Assembly (NCBI GenBank): GCA_040880545.1
Contig: JBBDIE010000158.1
Location: forward strand, 1-64,000
Direction: 5' to 3'
Length of the DNA stretch: 64,000 nucleotides
Source of the DNA: M55B112 sp040880545
GTDB taxonomy: Bacteria; Bacteroidota; Bacteroidia; Bacteroidales; GCA-2748055
Under the pieces are notes generated by a model. The model saw nothing but the letters and a program-made list of their open reading frames with translations, did not search any database and was not told the DNA's origin. This document shows positions 45,262 through 55,560 of this stretch, piece by piece. Positions within the stretch are counted from its first letter, which is position 1. Each line of letters starts with the position of its first letter. A program made the translations under genes and the position numbers.

Positions 45262-46032
45262 TTACTTGTCCCTGAATTCTTTGTTGGGGTCAATCTGGAG
45301 ATACCTGGAGAGGAATTTTACGCCAATGTAAAAAGGTATAGTGTCAATAAATGCAGAGACCATTTTGAAGGTATAATTCGACATGATTAGAATAAAGAGT
45401 CCATGGGAAACAGTTTCACCAGGATGAATATGTATGGCGTCTGAAAATGAATAGGTTATCAGAATTACGGCAACAGAGTCAACCATCTGACTGGTAAGGG
45501 TTGATCCGTTGTTTCTAAGCCAGAGGGCTTTTCCCTTTGTGAGTTTTTTCAACAGGTGGAATATCTGAACATCCACAAACTGGGCAGTCAGGTAGGCAAT
45601 CATTGATGCGATAGTTGCCATTTTGGTCAGGCTTCTGATATGAAAAAAACTGTAGTTTGGGTGAGAAACATCGGGTAGTCCGTTGGCGCCAAGTTCAGGA
45701 TGGGGAGGCAGTGCCCCTCCGATCCAGAGAATGAACAAAACCCACAGATTCAGCAAAAGGCCAACCCATACCACTGTATTTGCACGGCGTCTTCCATATA
45801 ATTCACTGATAAAGTCTGTACATAAAAAGGTGATTGGATAGGGAAGGACTCCAACAAAAACAATAAAAGGAATGTTCAGGTTGCCTATAGAAAATGAAAG
45901 ATCAATCTGCCTTGAAAGGCCCAAAATATTGAGTACAGCAAGCGTTCCAAGGAAAACCCCTGAAAGTATGATGAATACCAGTTCACGCCTCCGGGCGATT
46001 TTATTATCTACGCCATCTGTTGGTCCAAACAT
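45262..46032 (-). CDS. Queuosine precursor transporter (YhhQ/VUT family)
   Basis: A 256-residue inner-membrane protein with about six helices. LCTDFISELYGRRRA near residue 70 and QFVDVQIFHLLKKLT near 150, with LWLRNNGSTLTSQMVDS near 170, are the family signatures. YhhQ imports 7-deazaguanine precursors (preQ0/preQ1) for queuosine in tRNA. Some family members have other substrates, so the exact cargo is inferred. It is 150 bp upstream of the leucine/mevalonate operon on the same strand but separated from it by a promoter. Confidence 0.9.
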   Translation of the reverse strand: MFGPTDGVDNKIARRRELVFIILSGVFLGTLAVLNILGLSRQIDLSFSIGNLNIPFIVFVGVLPYPITFLCTDFISELYGRRRANTVVWVGLLLNLWVLFILWIGGALPPHPELGANGLPDVSHPNYSFFHIRSLTKMATIASMIAYLTAQFVDVQIFHLLKKLTKGKALWLRNNGSTLTSQMVDSVAVILITYSFSDAIHIHPGETVSHGLFILIMSNYTFKMVSAFIDTIPFYIGVKFLSRYLQIDPNKEFRDK

Positions 46033-46282
46033 CAGTTCAGGTTAAGTGAATGGTTTTTAAAATTATTAAATTATTTTACAAATGAAACAGTGAAGCACTT
46101 TAATTAGTAGATTTTTCGATGATAATAAATTGTTAAAACGGTGAATTGATATTACATTTATTGATGGTTTGTCAAGGTTCTCAGGCCATTGATCTATATT
46201 TTAAAGAAACAGTCGATTGCATGAAGTCCTTAGAACCGATAATTTCGTATTTTGTTGCGTTTATTAAGCTAATTTTCAGATA

Positions 46283-49200
46283 ATGCCGCTGAGCATCTCG
46301 AAAGCGTTGAATATCGAAAAGAATGAGCGAAGCGTGGTTTACCTGCTGCTGCTTCAATCTGTATTTCTGGGTATTTTTGCCGGTGCACTGGACGTTGGGG
46401 CAAACGCACTGTTTCTTGATGCATATAGTGCAGACCTCATGCCCAGGGCGTTCATGATTTCAGGAGCCGTGGGTATCCTGTTTACATCTGCTTATACATT
46501 CTTTCAGAAGAGAATGCAATTCAGACTATTTACCATCGTTAACCTGTTATTTGTAATTATACTTACCGGTGCACTCAGACTGGGGTACAGCTATACAGAA
46601 GATCCAAGACTCACGTTTGCTTTGCTTGTTTTCATGGGACCTGTTGTAATTATCAGTATGCTGGGGTTTTGGGGTACGGCAGGCAGATATTTTACACTTA
46701 GAGACGGGAAGCGGTTGTTTGGAATTATCGATACAGGTTCAGTAGTGGGAATGATACTTGCATTTTATGCAGTACCTGTATTGGTACAATTCAATTTCAT
46801 GGTGCATGATACACTCTTGATTGGGCTGGTAAGTCTTTTAGCGGCGATGGTATTCCAGGTAATTGTATTACGTAAGCATCAGCTGATAACCCAGGCAGGT
46901 TCAACAAGAAAAAGAATCAAAAAGTCTGGTTTCCTTGATATTTTCCGCAAGCGTTATACCTCCATGATGGCTCTGTTCGTGGTACTAAGTGTGATCACAG
47001 CATTTTTTATTCATTACTCATTTATGTGGGCAACGGAAGCGAATTACAGCGACAGCAGGGAACTTACTGGTTTTCTGGGTGCTTTTTTTGGTACGATGAT
47101 GATCTTTACGGTTATTATTAAAAGCACACTGTACGGATGGCTGATGAAAAATTATGGATTAAGGGTCACCCTGTTGATCTCCCCTGCGTTGCTGCTTATT
47201 TTAACTATCATTGCTTCTGTAGTAGGAGGGCTCTTTGGATATTCAGCCGAGTCTGCAAGTTTTACCTTTTTCTTTCTGGTAATTGCCCTTTCAAAACTCT
47301 TTAACAGATCCTTAAAGGATGCCATTGAAAGTCCGTCCATGAAGATCCTCTACCAGTCACTTGATTCGGACGAAAGATTTGATGTACAGGCACGGATTGA
47401 CGGTGTGGTGAATGAACTTACTGCATTTATGGCAGGATTGGTCATGGCGGGCTTACTTCTGTTAAGTTTCATTAATGTTATTCATTTTTCATATATTCTT
47501 ATTTTTCTGTTGGTTATTTGGGTCATCCTTGGTTATTCGCTGTACAGATCATACAGAAAAACCCTGAATGAAACGCTGGCCTCCGCCAAAACATCTACCA
47601 GCAGTAGTCCAGTAATTGATATTTCAGCGCAGGAAAAAGTATCCACCACACCAATGTACGGTGAAACGATCCGGCTGGATCCCTATTTTTATCACGCTTC
47701 GACGCCGGAAAAACTGGATAAATACCTGGGTGCTTCGGATCCGTTGAGACAGTATTTTACCTGGCAGTTGATTTCAGGAACCTTATATAGCTGTGATCCA
47801 GATTATGTGGATGAGGTGCTGAAAGCAACTAAAGAACCTGTATTGCAAAAGGTTATCCGTGAATACACTGAACGTTTGCGGTTACCAGGAAAAAATATAG
47901 AGAAAGCGTTTCGCTCTGCGGATAAAAATGAGATTATAGCGGCTTTATTACAGACCATCAGGGATCATGATGTAAGTCAGGTGCCCCATATCATTACCTT
48001 GTTGAGGGACAGGGACCTGCAGCTCAGGGCTACTGCTATTGAAGCGGCAGGAAAATTAAAAGTGAAAGAGCTGGGAAGCTACCTTGTGGACTACCTGGGT
48101 CACCCGGACCTTTATTCGGTAACGTGGTCGGCGTTGGTTAATATGGGAGAGATAATTCTGGAAAACCTTGAAAATGCATTTCATAAAACCGGAACAGAGA
48201 CTTTTGTTCGATTAAGGATCGTACGGGCAATGGTTGCCATAGGGGGGGACAAGGCAAATGAATATCTTTTCCAGAAGATCAGTTATCACCAGCGGGATAT
48301 CAGGGAGGCAGCAATCAGGGGGCTATATCTGAATAAGTTTACACCCGATGCGCGTAGAATTCCGGTTCTTCAGGCAGCCATCTATGAAGCTGTACTGGCA
48401 GGTGCCGGCAATATTGCCACTGAAGCTGTCTTACGGGAGAATGATCCTGGGATCGGAATTCTTGATACGATCAGGGAGGAGAAGCGAAATACGGATAACC
48501 TCCTATTTAATTTGCTTGGAATAACCTATGAAAAGAGTGCGATCGAACACGTACAGCGAAGTATAGAAGATTCCGAAAACGAAGATACCGGCTTTGCTCT
48601 TGAGTTGCTTAACCTGATTGTTGATGAACAGGTATATGCCTACCTGGAACCTTATTTTGATATTTTGTCTGCTGGAGAGAAGATCCGGCGTTTACAGAGT
48701 GAAATGCCCGTGGAAATACTTCCCTATTATACTTTGTTGATCGATCTGTTAAACAGGGACAGCCTTTATACAGGAAATTATCTGCGTGTGTGTGCTATCG
48801 ATGCCATAAGGTTGTCGAAAGGTGTGGATGCCGGAAAGTATCTGGCCGCACAGGTATTCCATCCGGATCCGGTTATCAGGAAAACGGCGTCCCTGGTACT
48901 GGCAGATAAAGATGCTGCTTTGTATGAGAATGTATCCGAACGGCTGGACATGTATTCAAGGGAAATTGATCATGACATATCAATCACGGGCCTCTTCCAT
49001 GGACCGGAAATTATCAAGGTTGTTGAAGATCTGAAACAATGGAATTTTTTTCGGACTCTTGATCGCGAAGTAATATTCCGGTTGGCAAGTCATCTGGTTA
49101 GTTCCGACGCAGTAAGTCTGAACAATCCGGATCGGGTCTCCATGATAAAGGCAGGTGAAGATCGGGAATCTATTTTTTCTGACGGGATCGTGATTAATCT

Positions 49201-49387
49201 GACAGACTACCCGTCTGTATTGGAGCATATGGCACTCCTTACTTCAGAGTCCGGCTTCAGGTTATACCAGGCTGACAGAACCGTATTCAGAGAATTATTG
49301 TTTGATATGCCGGGCCTCTTGTATGCCTGCAATAGTATATTTGGTAGCACCAACACGGCTGAATTGTTAAACCCAAAAGTTTATTGA
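46283..49387 (+). CDS. MFS/nucleotide-translocase-like protein with HEAT repeats
   Basis: A 1034-residue protein. Residues 1-430 hold about 12 membrane helices. GALDVGANALFLDAYSA near 38 and GRYFTLRDGKRLFGIIDTGS near 140 recall the ATP/ADP translocase-like branch of MFS proteins. From about 470 to 870 the protein is soluble and helical with HEAT-like repeats (LLRDRDLQLRATAIEAAGKL is one clear unit). The C-terminus (WNFFRTLDREVIFRLASHL onward) looks like a degenerate cyclic-nucleotide-binding domain. It is first of six co-oriented genes and its stop is 7 nt before the PP2C sensor start. I infer a membrane sensor or scaffold; transport activity is unproven. Confidence 0.75.
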   Translation: MPLSISKALNIEKNERSVVYLLLLQSVFLGIFAGALDVGANALFLDAYSADLMPRAFMISGAVGILFTSAYTFFQKRMQFRLFTIVNLLFVIILTGALRLGYSYTEDPRLTFALLVFMGPVVIISMLGFWGTAGRYFTLRDGKRLFGIIDTGSVVGMILAFYAVPVLVQFNFMVHDTLLIGLVSLLAAMVFQVIVLRKHQLITQAGSTRKRIKKSGFLDIFRKRYTSMMALFVVLSVITAFFIHYSFMWATEANYSDSRELTGFLGAFFGTMMIFTVIIKSTLYGWLMKNYGLRVTLLISPALLLILTIIASVVGGLFGYSAESASFTFFFLVIALSKLFNRSLKDAIESPSMKILYQSLDSDERFDVQARIDGVVNELTAFMAGLVMAGLLLLSFINVIHFSYILIFLLVIWVILGYSLYRSYRKTLNETLASAKTSTSSSPVIDISAQEKVSTTPMYGETIRLDPYFYHASTPEKLDKYLGASDPLRQYFTWQLISGTLYSCDPDYVDEVLKATKEPVLQKVIREYTERLRLPGKNIEKAFRSADKNEIIAALLQTIRDHDVSQVPHIITLLRDRDLQLRATAIEAAGKLKVKELGSYLVDYLGHPDLYSVTWSALVNMGEIILENLENAFHKTGTETFVRLRIVRAMVAIGGDKANEYLFQKISYHQRDIREAAIRGLYLNKFTPDARRIPVLQAAIYEAVLAGAGNIATEAVLRENDPGIGILDTIREEKRNTDNLLFNLLGITYEKSAIEHVQRSIEDSENEDTGFALELLNLIVDEQVYAYLEPYFDILSAGEKIRRLQSEMPVEILPYYTLLIDLLNRDSLYTGNYLRVCAIDAIRLSKGVDAGKYLAAQVFHPDPVIRKTASLVLADKDAALYENVSERLDMYSREIDHDISITGLFHGPEIIKVVEDLKQWNFFRTLDREVIFRLASHLVSSDAVSLNNPDRVSMIKAGEDRESIFSDGIVINLTDYPSVLEHMALLTSESGFRLYQADRTVFRELLFDMPGLLYACNSIFGSTNTAELLNPKVY

Positions 49388-49394
49388 TAACACA

Positions 49395-51416
49395 TTGAGA
49401 AAGCGAACTACTATATTTAACCAACTGATACTGAATATTGTCATTCCTGCGATTATTGCGCTGCTGGCGTTGGGTATGATCAATGTACAACAGACATGGA
49501 GCATCCTTGAGCAGTCGGCCGACGAGAAAAGCAGAATCATCAGTGAAGAGATCCGGCAAATTCATGAAATGCAGGATATGGCCATGCAGATCCTTGAAAA
49601 ACAACTTGAACCGGAGCTTTTGCATTTTAGCGATCTTTTGGTAAATGAAGTATTTGCTGACACAAAGAATATTGAATTGGCCGATCTGAATGTTGTACGT
49701 GAACGTTTGGGAATGGACAAGGAAAACCAGGATATTTATGTGATAAACAGGAATGGCATTGTAGTGAACACTACCTTTGAAGCTGACCTGGGTCTGAACC
49801 TGTTTCATTTTGGCCGGGAGCACAGGGAGTTGCTTGAAAAGGTTTGGGAAGAGGGTATATTTCACAGTGAAAAGTTTACGGTGGAAAACTCCACCAAAAG
49901 ACTACGAAAGTTTACATATATCCCCACACTCGACGGAAATTATCTTGTTGAACTGGGGATCTATTCTGAACAGGCCGATGGTATCATAGATTTTGTTAAA
50001 ACACGTATGAATACAATGTCGGATGTACAGCGAAATCTGATTTCCGTTGATCTGTTTATTGGTAAGGAAAACCCGATCTGTTTAAATGGAGAGGCGATCA
50101 TTAAGGAAGAATTTTCCGGAGCTTACAGAGAGGTGATGAACAACAAAAAGCGTATTACCCTGGATGAGAGAAAAGGAGATCCACCGGTCAGAAGAGAATT
50201 TATATTTATGGACCGTCAGAATACCAGTTTATATAAGGAATCAGTCATCCGCATTATTTCCGATACCAGTGAAGAACAGGCTGTTTTGAAGAAGGAGTTG
50301 TTAAAGTTTCTGCTGGTCTTTTCCATCACAATACTAATTGTAATGACCCTGCTCTACAGGAAAACCAAGGTTATTACAGATCCGATCAAGAAGCTGGTTG
50401 AGAATGTAAACCGGATAACTGCCGGGCATCTCAATGAACGTGCAGAAGTTATGGGGAACAATGAAATCACATCTTTGTCGGAACAATTCAATAATATGAT
50501 TGCTGAATTGGAAAGTTATTATAACGAACTGGAACAGAAGGTAAAGGACCGTACCGCTGAAGTGGTGGCTCAGAAGGAGGAGATAGAGGCCCAGCGTGAC
50601 ACCTTGCAGGAACAACGGAATATGCTTGCTGAGATTAATAATTCATTGCAGAAGGCTTATACGGAAATTGAAGACAGTATTCATTATGCGAGCAGGATCC
50701 AAAATGCCATTTTACCGCCGGATGATTATCTGAAAAAGATTATTCCCAATTCTTTTTTCTTTTATAAACCACGCGATATTGTGAGTGGCGATTTTTACTG
50801 GGTGGCATCCAAGGATAATAAAGTGATCGTTTCGGCTGTGGATTGCACAGGGCATGGAGTGCCGGGAGCCTTTATGTCAATCGTAGGTAGTAATCAGCTG
50901 AATTATGCACTGAATATTGAACATGCTACCAGGCCATCTGAGATTATGAGAATACTGAACGAAGGGGTAACGGCTACGTTGAGACAAACAAAAAATGAGT
51001 CGATCCAGGATGGAATGGATATGGCGATGGTTACCATCGACAAGGAGAAAAGAATCCTTCAATACTCGGGTGCATTCAATCCGCTGATTAAAATAAGGAG
51101 CGGGGAGGTTGAAAAGATTAAGGCTGACCGGATTCCAATCGGGGGGCATATTATTGAAGCAGAGAAGAATTTTACAAATAACGAATTTACCTACCAGGAT
51201 GGTGATTTGATCTATATGTTTACAGACGGTTATCCGGATCAGTTCGGTGGACCAAAAGGAGGCAAGTATATGACAGGGAAGTTTATTAAATTGCTCCATA
51301 CCATATCGGATCATCCATTGGAGGAGCAATATGGATTACTGGAGAAAGAACTTCAATCGTGGATGGGAGATGAAGCACAGGTGGATGATATCCTGGTGAT
51401 TGGTATACAACTTTAG
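49395..51416 (+). CDS. Membrane sensor with HAMP and SpoIIE/PP2C phosphatase
   Basis: A 673-residue inner-membrane signalling protein. TM1 (about 10-28), a 270-residue periplasmic sensor of Cache type, TM2 (about 300-318), HAMP (about 320-375), a coiled coil (about 375-430) and a C-terminal SpoIIE-type PP2C Ser/Thr phosphatase. Metal-site motifs are present: DIVSGDFYW, DCTGHGVPGAFMS, DLIYMFTDGYPDQF and QVDDILVIGI. The start is a TTG at 49395, 7 nt after the upstream stop, which suggests coupled translation. Such proteins usually act on anti-sigma-factor antagonists or partner kinases; none is adjacent, so its target may be a neighbour in this unit. Confidence 0.85.
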   Translation: MRKRTTIFNQLILNIVIPAIIALLALGMINVQQTWSILEQSADEKSRIISEEIRQIHEMQDMAMQILEKQLEPELLHFSDLLVNEVFADTKNIELADLNVVRERLGMDKENQDIYVINRNGIVVNTTFEADLGLNLFHFGREHRELLEKVWEEGIFHSEKFTVENSTKRLRKFTYIPTLDGNYLVELGIYSEQADGIIDFVKTRMNTMSDVQRNLISVDLFIGKENPICLNGEAIIKEEFSGAYREVMNNKKRITLDERKGDPPVRREFIFMDRQNTSLYKESVIRIISDTSEEQAVLKKELLKFLLVFSITILIVMTLLYRKTKVITDPIKKLVENVNRITAGHLNERAEVMGNNEITSLSEQFNNMIAELESYYNELEQKVKDRTAEVVAQKEEIEAQRDTLQEQRNMLAEINNSLQKAYTEIEDSIHYASRIQNAILPPDDYLKKIIPNSFFFYKPRDIVSGDFYWVASKDNKVIVSAVDCTGHGVPGAFMSIVGSNQLNYALNIEHATRPSEIMRILNEGVTATLRQTKNESIQDGMDMAMVTIDKEKRILQYSGAFNPLIKIRSGEVEKIKADRIPIGGHIIEAEKNFTNNEFTYQDGDLIYMFTDGYPDQFGGPKGGKYMTGKFIKLLHTISDHPLEEQYGLLEKELQSWMGDEAQVDDILVIGIQL

Positions 51417-51438
51417 ATAGGAACAAAAAGCGTATCAT

Positions 51439-54400
51439 ATGAGCAGCACACCCAGTAAGCAGGGTAAATTGTTTAATCCATTTCCAGGACTTCGTCCTTT
51501 TACACAGGATGAATCACACCTGTTCTTCGGAAGGGAAGGACAGAGCAAGTCCGTATTGAATTCACTGGAGGCCAATAATTTTGTCGCTGTAATTGGTGCT
51601 TCGGGTAGTGGAAAGTCATCCCTGATATACTGTGGGGTCATCCCTGCTTTAAAGGACGAATCCGGAAAAAAATGGACGACGGTTTCTACCAGACCAGGAA
51701 CCAATCCCATCAAAAACCTTGTGTCATCTGTTTCAGAAGTTTTCGGTGAGAAGGTAAAAGAGAAAGATGAGGAGAGGCTACTTTCGGGGGAATTATCCCT
51801 TCAGGAATGGGTTAACGGGATCATTCCAAAGGGGCAACAATTGCTTTTGATCATTGATCAGTTTGAAGAGCTTTTCAGGTACCGGAAGATTAAATCATCT
51901 GATACTGTAATGGCAGAGGTGAGTCTTTTTGTTGAGCAGATTTATGCAGTATGTTCAGAAGGGAATGGTAACATCAGTGTTGTACTGACGATGCGTTCTG
52001 ATTTTATAGGTGAATGTTCGGTATTTCAGGATCTGACAGAATTGATAAACCGGAGTAATTACCTGATTCCCCAGATGACCCGGAATGATTTCAGGAAGGC
52101 GATCGAGGGACCTGTAAATGTTGGGGGTGCCACGATCGATCCGGAATTGGTAGAACAGCTTCTGGATGAAGTGGGTAATAATACGGATCAGTTACCTGTT
52201 CTTCAGCATTCTCTCATGCGGACCTGGGATTACTGGGCACTACAAAACATTCCAGATAAACCGATTTCAACAGGTGATTATGAGGCAATCGGACGGATGG
52301 AAAAGGCACTGTCAGACCACGCCAATGAGGCGTATGAGGAACTTGATGAAAATCAGCGTAAAATTTGCGAGAACCTGTTTAAAACGATCACGGAGAAGGG
52401 TGGTGACAACAGGGGGGTTCGTCGTCCTTCAAGTATTGAAAGGGTGGCTGAAATATCAAGATGTACCCCAGCAGAAATCATTCAGATAGCCGAGGTGTTC
52501 AGAACCGGAGGAAGGACTTTTCTGACACCCTACCAGCCGGTTAAGCTGGCAGATGATACGGTTACGGACATCTCCCATGAATCACTGATGCGTATATGGG
52601 ACAGGTTAAGGTTATGGGTCGATGAGGAGGATTCATCTGTACAAATGTACAAGCGTCTTTCCGAAGCTTCGGCACTTTACCAGTCAGGTATTACGGGCCT
52701 CTGGCGGCCACCGGATCTGCAACTGGCATTAAACTGGCGGGAAAAGCAGCAACCGACGACAAAATGGGCATTACAATATAATCCTGCATTCGAAAGGGCG
52801 ATGGTGTTTTTGGATACAAGCGCGGCTGAATTTAAGAAAGAGGAGGAGAATAAGATCAGGCTGCAGAAACGCCGGTTGAGAGTAACCAGGATGTTTTCAC
52901 TGGTATTGGGAGGAATCGCAGTGATCGCCATGGGATTGTTTTTGTGGACAAGAGACCTTCAGAGCCAGGCAGAAGCACGGAGAATTGAAGCTGAGGAACA
53001 GCGGGAACTTGCAGTTGCAAATGAAGAAAGAGCCAGGCTCCAGGAGGCAGAGGCTATTACCGCAAGGAATGCTGCAGATGAAGAGCGACAAAAAGCAGTT
53101 GAGGCATCCATTACAGCTGAAAATGAAAGAAGAGAAGCTGACAAACAAAGAACGATTGCAGAAACCAGGCAACAACAGGCCGACAGAAGCGCGCTTGAGG
53201 CAATGGTGGCGCAAAAGCTTGCACAGGAGAATGAAAAGGAGGCAGATGATCAAAGAAAAAGAGCCGTCGCAGCAAGCGAAGAAGCACAGAACAGGAGAAT
53301 GCTTTCCATCGCTAAATCCATGTCTGTAAAATCACTCCAGGTGGATAAGACGGATGATCCGGACTTGAAGGCCCTACTTGCATACCAGGCATACAGGTAC
53401 AACCTGGAATATGGAGGTCAGATGCATGAAGCTGATATCTATTCCGGTTTATATGACGCCCGAAAAGCGATACTGGGTGATTCATATAATGTTTATGAAG
53501 GGCATGCACAATCAGTGAAATCGATCGTATTCGTTCCAGGCACAACCAGACTTATCAGCGGGGGAACCGATGGTAGGATTTTGTCTCGTCAAATAGAAGA
53601 TGCACTGGACAATTACGAGGTTTTTAGTGAAAAAGATATATTGCTTGAAGCTTTGGACATTAGTTCGGATGGTAAATACCTTGCTACAGCTACCAACAGT
53701 GAAGGGATATATGTTTATAACCTATCCGGAGGAAATAATAACCCGTTGATATTTAATGGCCATGAGGGGAGAATCAGGGATGTTGAATTTTCTAATAACC
53801 CGGATGAACTGTTCAGTATCGGACTGGACAAACAGATATTGAAATGGACTATTGCAGGCAAAACTTCACAGCAAGTAGCAAATTCAATTTCACGATATAA
53901 CGATATTGCCCTCTCACCGGATGGAAGGCTACTCGCGGCCAGTAACAGGTCAGGAAATATTATCATTATAAACATGGAGGATACTGGGCATCAGGACACC
54001 ATACACGGTCCGGCACTAAATCCTGTCATCTCCCTGGATTTCAGCCGAGACGGACAATACCTGGCTGCTGGTGATCAGCGAGGTAATGTGCGAATCTTTG
54101 ATACGGGTACTTTTATGCAATTGTACAGTCTGCGGGGTAGTTCTGCCCGTATAGTATCTGTTAAATTCAGTCCGAACAATAACTTTCTTGCCTCAAGCAG
54201 TTATGACGGCAAGGTTTTGTTGTGGGACATGAAGAATCTCAATAACTCACCTATTGTGATGGAAGACAACCGTGGATTTGTTTTTACAGTTGAATTCAGT
54301 CCTGATGAAAACTACCTGCTGAGTGGCAGCAATAACCTGAAATCCAGACCTGTGAATGCCAGTATACTGACAGAAAATATTTGTAATATGGTCAGCAGGA

Positions 54401-54495
54401 ATTTCACATCAGAGGAGTGGGAGATTTATGTGGGTAAGGATATCAAATTTGTTGAGACTTGTCCGCAAATAGTAACTGAAAACCAGCTTAAATGA
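51439..54495 (+). CDS. nSTAND NTPase with transmembrane helix and WD40 repeats
   Basis: A 1018-residue protein. NPFPGLRPFTQDESHLFFGR at the N-terminus is the standard entry of the nSTAND1 family. Walker A GASGSGKSS is at residues 53-61 and Walker B LLLIIDQFEELFR near 135. A winged-helix region follows to about 400, then a single membrane helix (about 485-504), a long Glu/Ala/Gln-rich coiled coil (505-625) and about six WD40-like blades (680-970). The end (CNMVSRNFTSEEW) is a common tail of these proteins. With one helix, the NTPase would be cytosolic and the propeller periplasmic. It ends in a 4-bp overlap with the barrel gene. Confidence 0.85.
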   Translation: MSSTPSKQGKLFNPFPGLRPFTQDESHLFFGREGQSKSVLNSLEANNFVAVIGASGSGKSSLIYCGVIPALKDESGKKWTTVSTRPGTNPIKNLVSSVSEVFGEKVKEKDEERLLSGELSLQEWVNGIIPKGQQLLLIIDQFEELFRYRKIKSSDTVMAEVSLFVEQIYAVCSEGNGNISVVLTMRSDFIGECSVFQDLTELINRSNYLIPQMTRNDFRKAIEGPVNVGGATIDPELVEQLLDEVGNNTDQLPVLQHSLMRTWDYWALQNIPDKPISTGDYEAIGRMEKALSDHANEAYEELDENQRKICENLFKTITEKGGDNRGVRRPSSIERVAEISRCTPAEIIQIAEVFRTGGRTFLTPYQPVKLADDTVTDISHESLMRIWDRLRLWVDEEDSSVQMYKRLSEASALYQSGITGLWRPPDLQLALNWREKQQPTTKWALQYNPAFERAMVFLDTSAAEFKKEEENKIRLQKRRLRVTRMFSLVLGGIAVIAMGLFLWTRDLQSQAEARRIEAEEQRELAVANEERARLQEAEAITARNAADEERQKAVEASITAENERREADKQRTIAETRQQQADRSALEAMVAQKLAQENEKEADDQRKRAVAASEEAQNRRMLSIAKSMSVKSLQVDKTDDPDLKALLAYQAYRYNLEYGGQMHEADIYSGLYDARKAILGDSYNVYEGHAQSVKSIVFVPGTTRLISGGTDGRILSRQIEDALDNYEVFSEKDILLEALDISSDGKYLATATNSEGIYVYNLSGGNNNPLIFNGHEGRIRDVEFSNNPDELFSIGLDKQILKWTIAGKTSQQVANSISRYNDIALSPDGRLLAASNRSGNIIIINMEDTGHQDTIHGPALNPVISLDFSRDGQYLAAGDQRGNVRIFDTGTFMQLYSLRGSSARIVSVKFSPNNNFLASSSYDGKVLLWDMKNLNNSPIVMEDNRGFVFTVEFSPDENYLLSGSNNLKSRPVNASILTENICNMVSRNFTSEEWEIYVGKDIKFVETCPQIVTENQLK

Positions 54496-55559
54496 GGAAA
54501 ATTATACTCTGTATTGTCCTGATAAAATATGGTATATTTATTTCAGCACAGGAGCAGTGTGCCTTTATACTTGAAGAGGCACAGGAAATGTTTGGTATCG
54601 GTCTGATCGAAGCAATTCCTGATAAGCTTGCGCCTTGTCTTGAATCCGGTTTTACCAAAGATGAGAAGCTCCAGGCCCACAAGCTGATCATTCTCGCATA
54701 CTTGTTTGATGATAATTATGAAATGGCAGATAACGCCATGCTGGCTTTCCTGTCTGAATTTCCTTCCTACGAACCGGTAGCTACTGATCCCAGGGTATTT
54801 ATTGCCCTTATGGAGACCTATGACACTAAACCTGTATTGATGATGGGTGGAAGTATTGGCCTGAACTTTACGGTGCCACTGGTTACAGGCAGGGTAGGAA
54901 CATACAATTTTCAATCGTACCATGGAAAATATGTGCCGGGAGGTGCAGGTTATCATGGATCGTTCAGGGTGGACAAAGTGATCAGACCGGGCATGGTCCT
55001 TTCCGGGGAACTCATGTTTGCGAACAACCGTTTTGACTTTTACCTTGATGGAACATCGGAAATAACAGAATTTTCCGGTGAGATTACCGATTTTTCACAA
55101 ATCGAATATTATGAAACCCAGAACAGTATTTCCCTGCCCATAAGTATCAGATATCAATTCAGGGAAGGTCCATTGTTCACTTTTACTACAATCGGGATAT
55201 GTCCGGGACTACTTTTATCAGCTACAGGTGAGGGCAAAAGGGATTATATAAATACAAATTTTACCAGGTATAATCCAATTGAAGTATCCAACGTTAATAT
55301 CCTCGACAAAAGAAGGATGTTTACAATGAGGGCATTTGCGGGGTTTGGCGTTAAGTACAATATAGGCCCGGGTGAGTTTTTTCTGGATGCCCGCTACTAT
55401 GTGGATTTATTGAGTCAGGTGAAGCCAGGTGTTAGCCGGTATGTGAATGATATTGCCATGCAGTTATTCTACGTAAATGATAATCTTCTGCTTACCAATC
55501 TGGCCATTTCAGCCGGGTATGTGTTCCCAATTTATCGTCCTAAAAAGAAAATTGAATAG
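54492..55559 (+). CDS. Outer-membrane barrel with N-terminal helical domain
   Basis: A 355-residue protein with a signal peptide (MRKIILCIVLIKYGIFISA). The first 95 mature residues form a helical, TPR-like domain with Cys pairs (QEQCAFILEEAQEMFGIG, LAPCLESGF). From about residue 110 on it is beta-rich: MGGSIGLNFTVPLV, MRAFAGFGVKYNIG and AISAGYVFPIY indicate a PorT-like barrel. The ATG overlaps the stop of the nSTAND gene by 4 bp, so the two are translationally coupled. I infer that the barrel is the outer-membrane partner of the periplasmic WD40 propeller. Confidence 0.75.
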   Translation: MRKIILCIVLIKYGIFISAQEQCAFILEEAQEMFGIGLIEAIPDKLAPCLESGFTKDEKLQAHKLIILAYLFDDNYEMADNAMLAFLSEFPSYEPVATDPRVFIALMETYDTKPVLMMGGSIGLNFTVPLVTGRVGTYNFQSYHGKYVPGGAGYHGSFRVDKVIRPGMVLSGELMFANNRFDFYLDGTSEITEFSGEITDFSQIEYYETQNSISLPISIRYQFREGPLFTFTTIGICPGLLLSATGEGKRDYINTNFTRYNPIEVSNVNILDKRRMFTMRAFAGFGVKYNIGPGEFFLDARYYVDLLSQVKPGVSRYVNDIAMQLFYVNDNLLLTNLAISAGYVFPIYRPKKKIE

Positions 55560-55560
55560 A

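Noticed and set aside
45262..46032. YhhQ transporter as part of the leucine/mevalonate operon
   Set aside because: A 150-bp gap with its own promoter box and inverted repeat separates it from liuB, and its function is unrelated.
55477..55560. Upstream start for the propeller lipoprotein
   Set aside because: It overlaps the preceding gene; the ATG at 55561 gives a clean lipobox signal.
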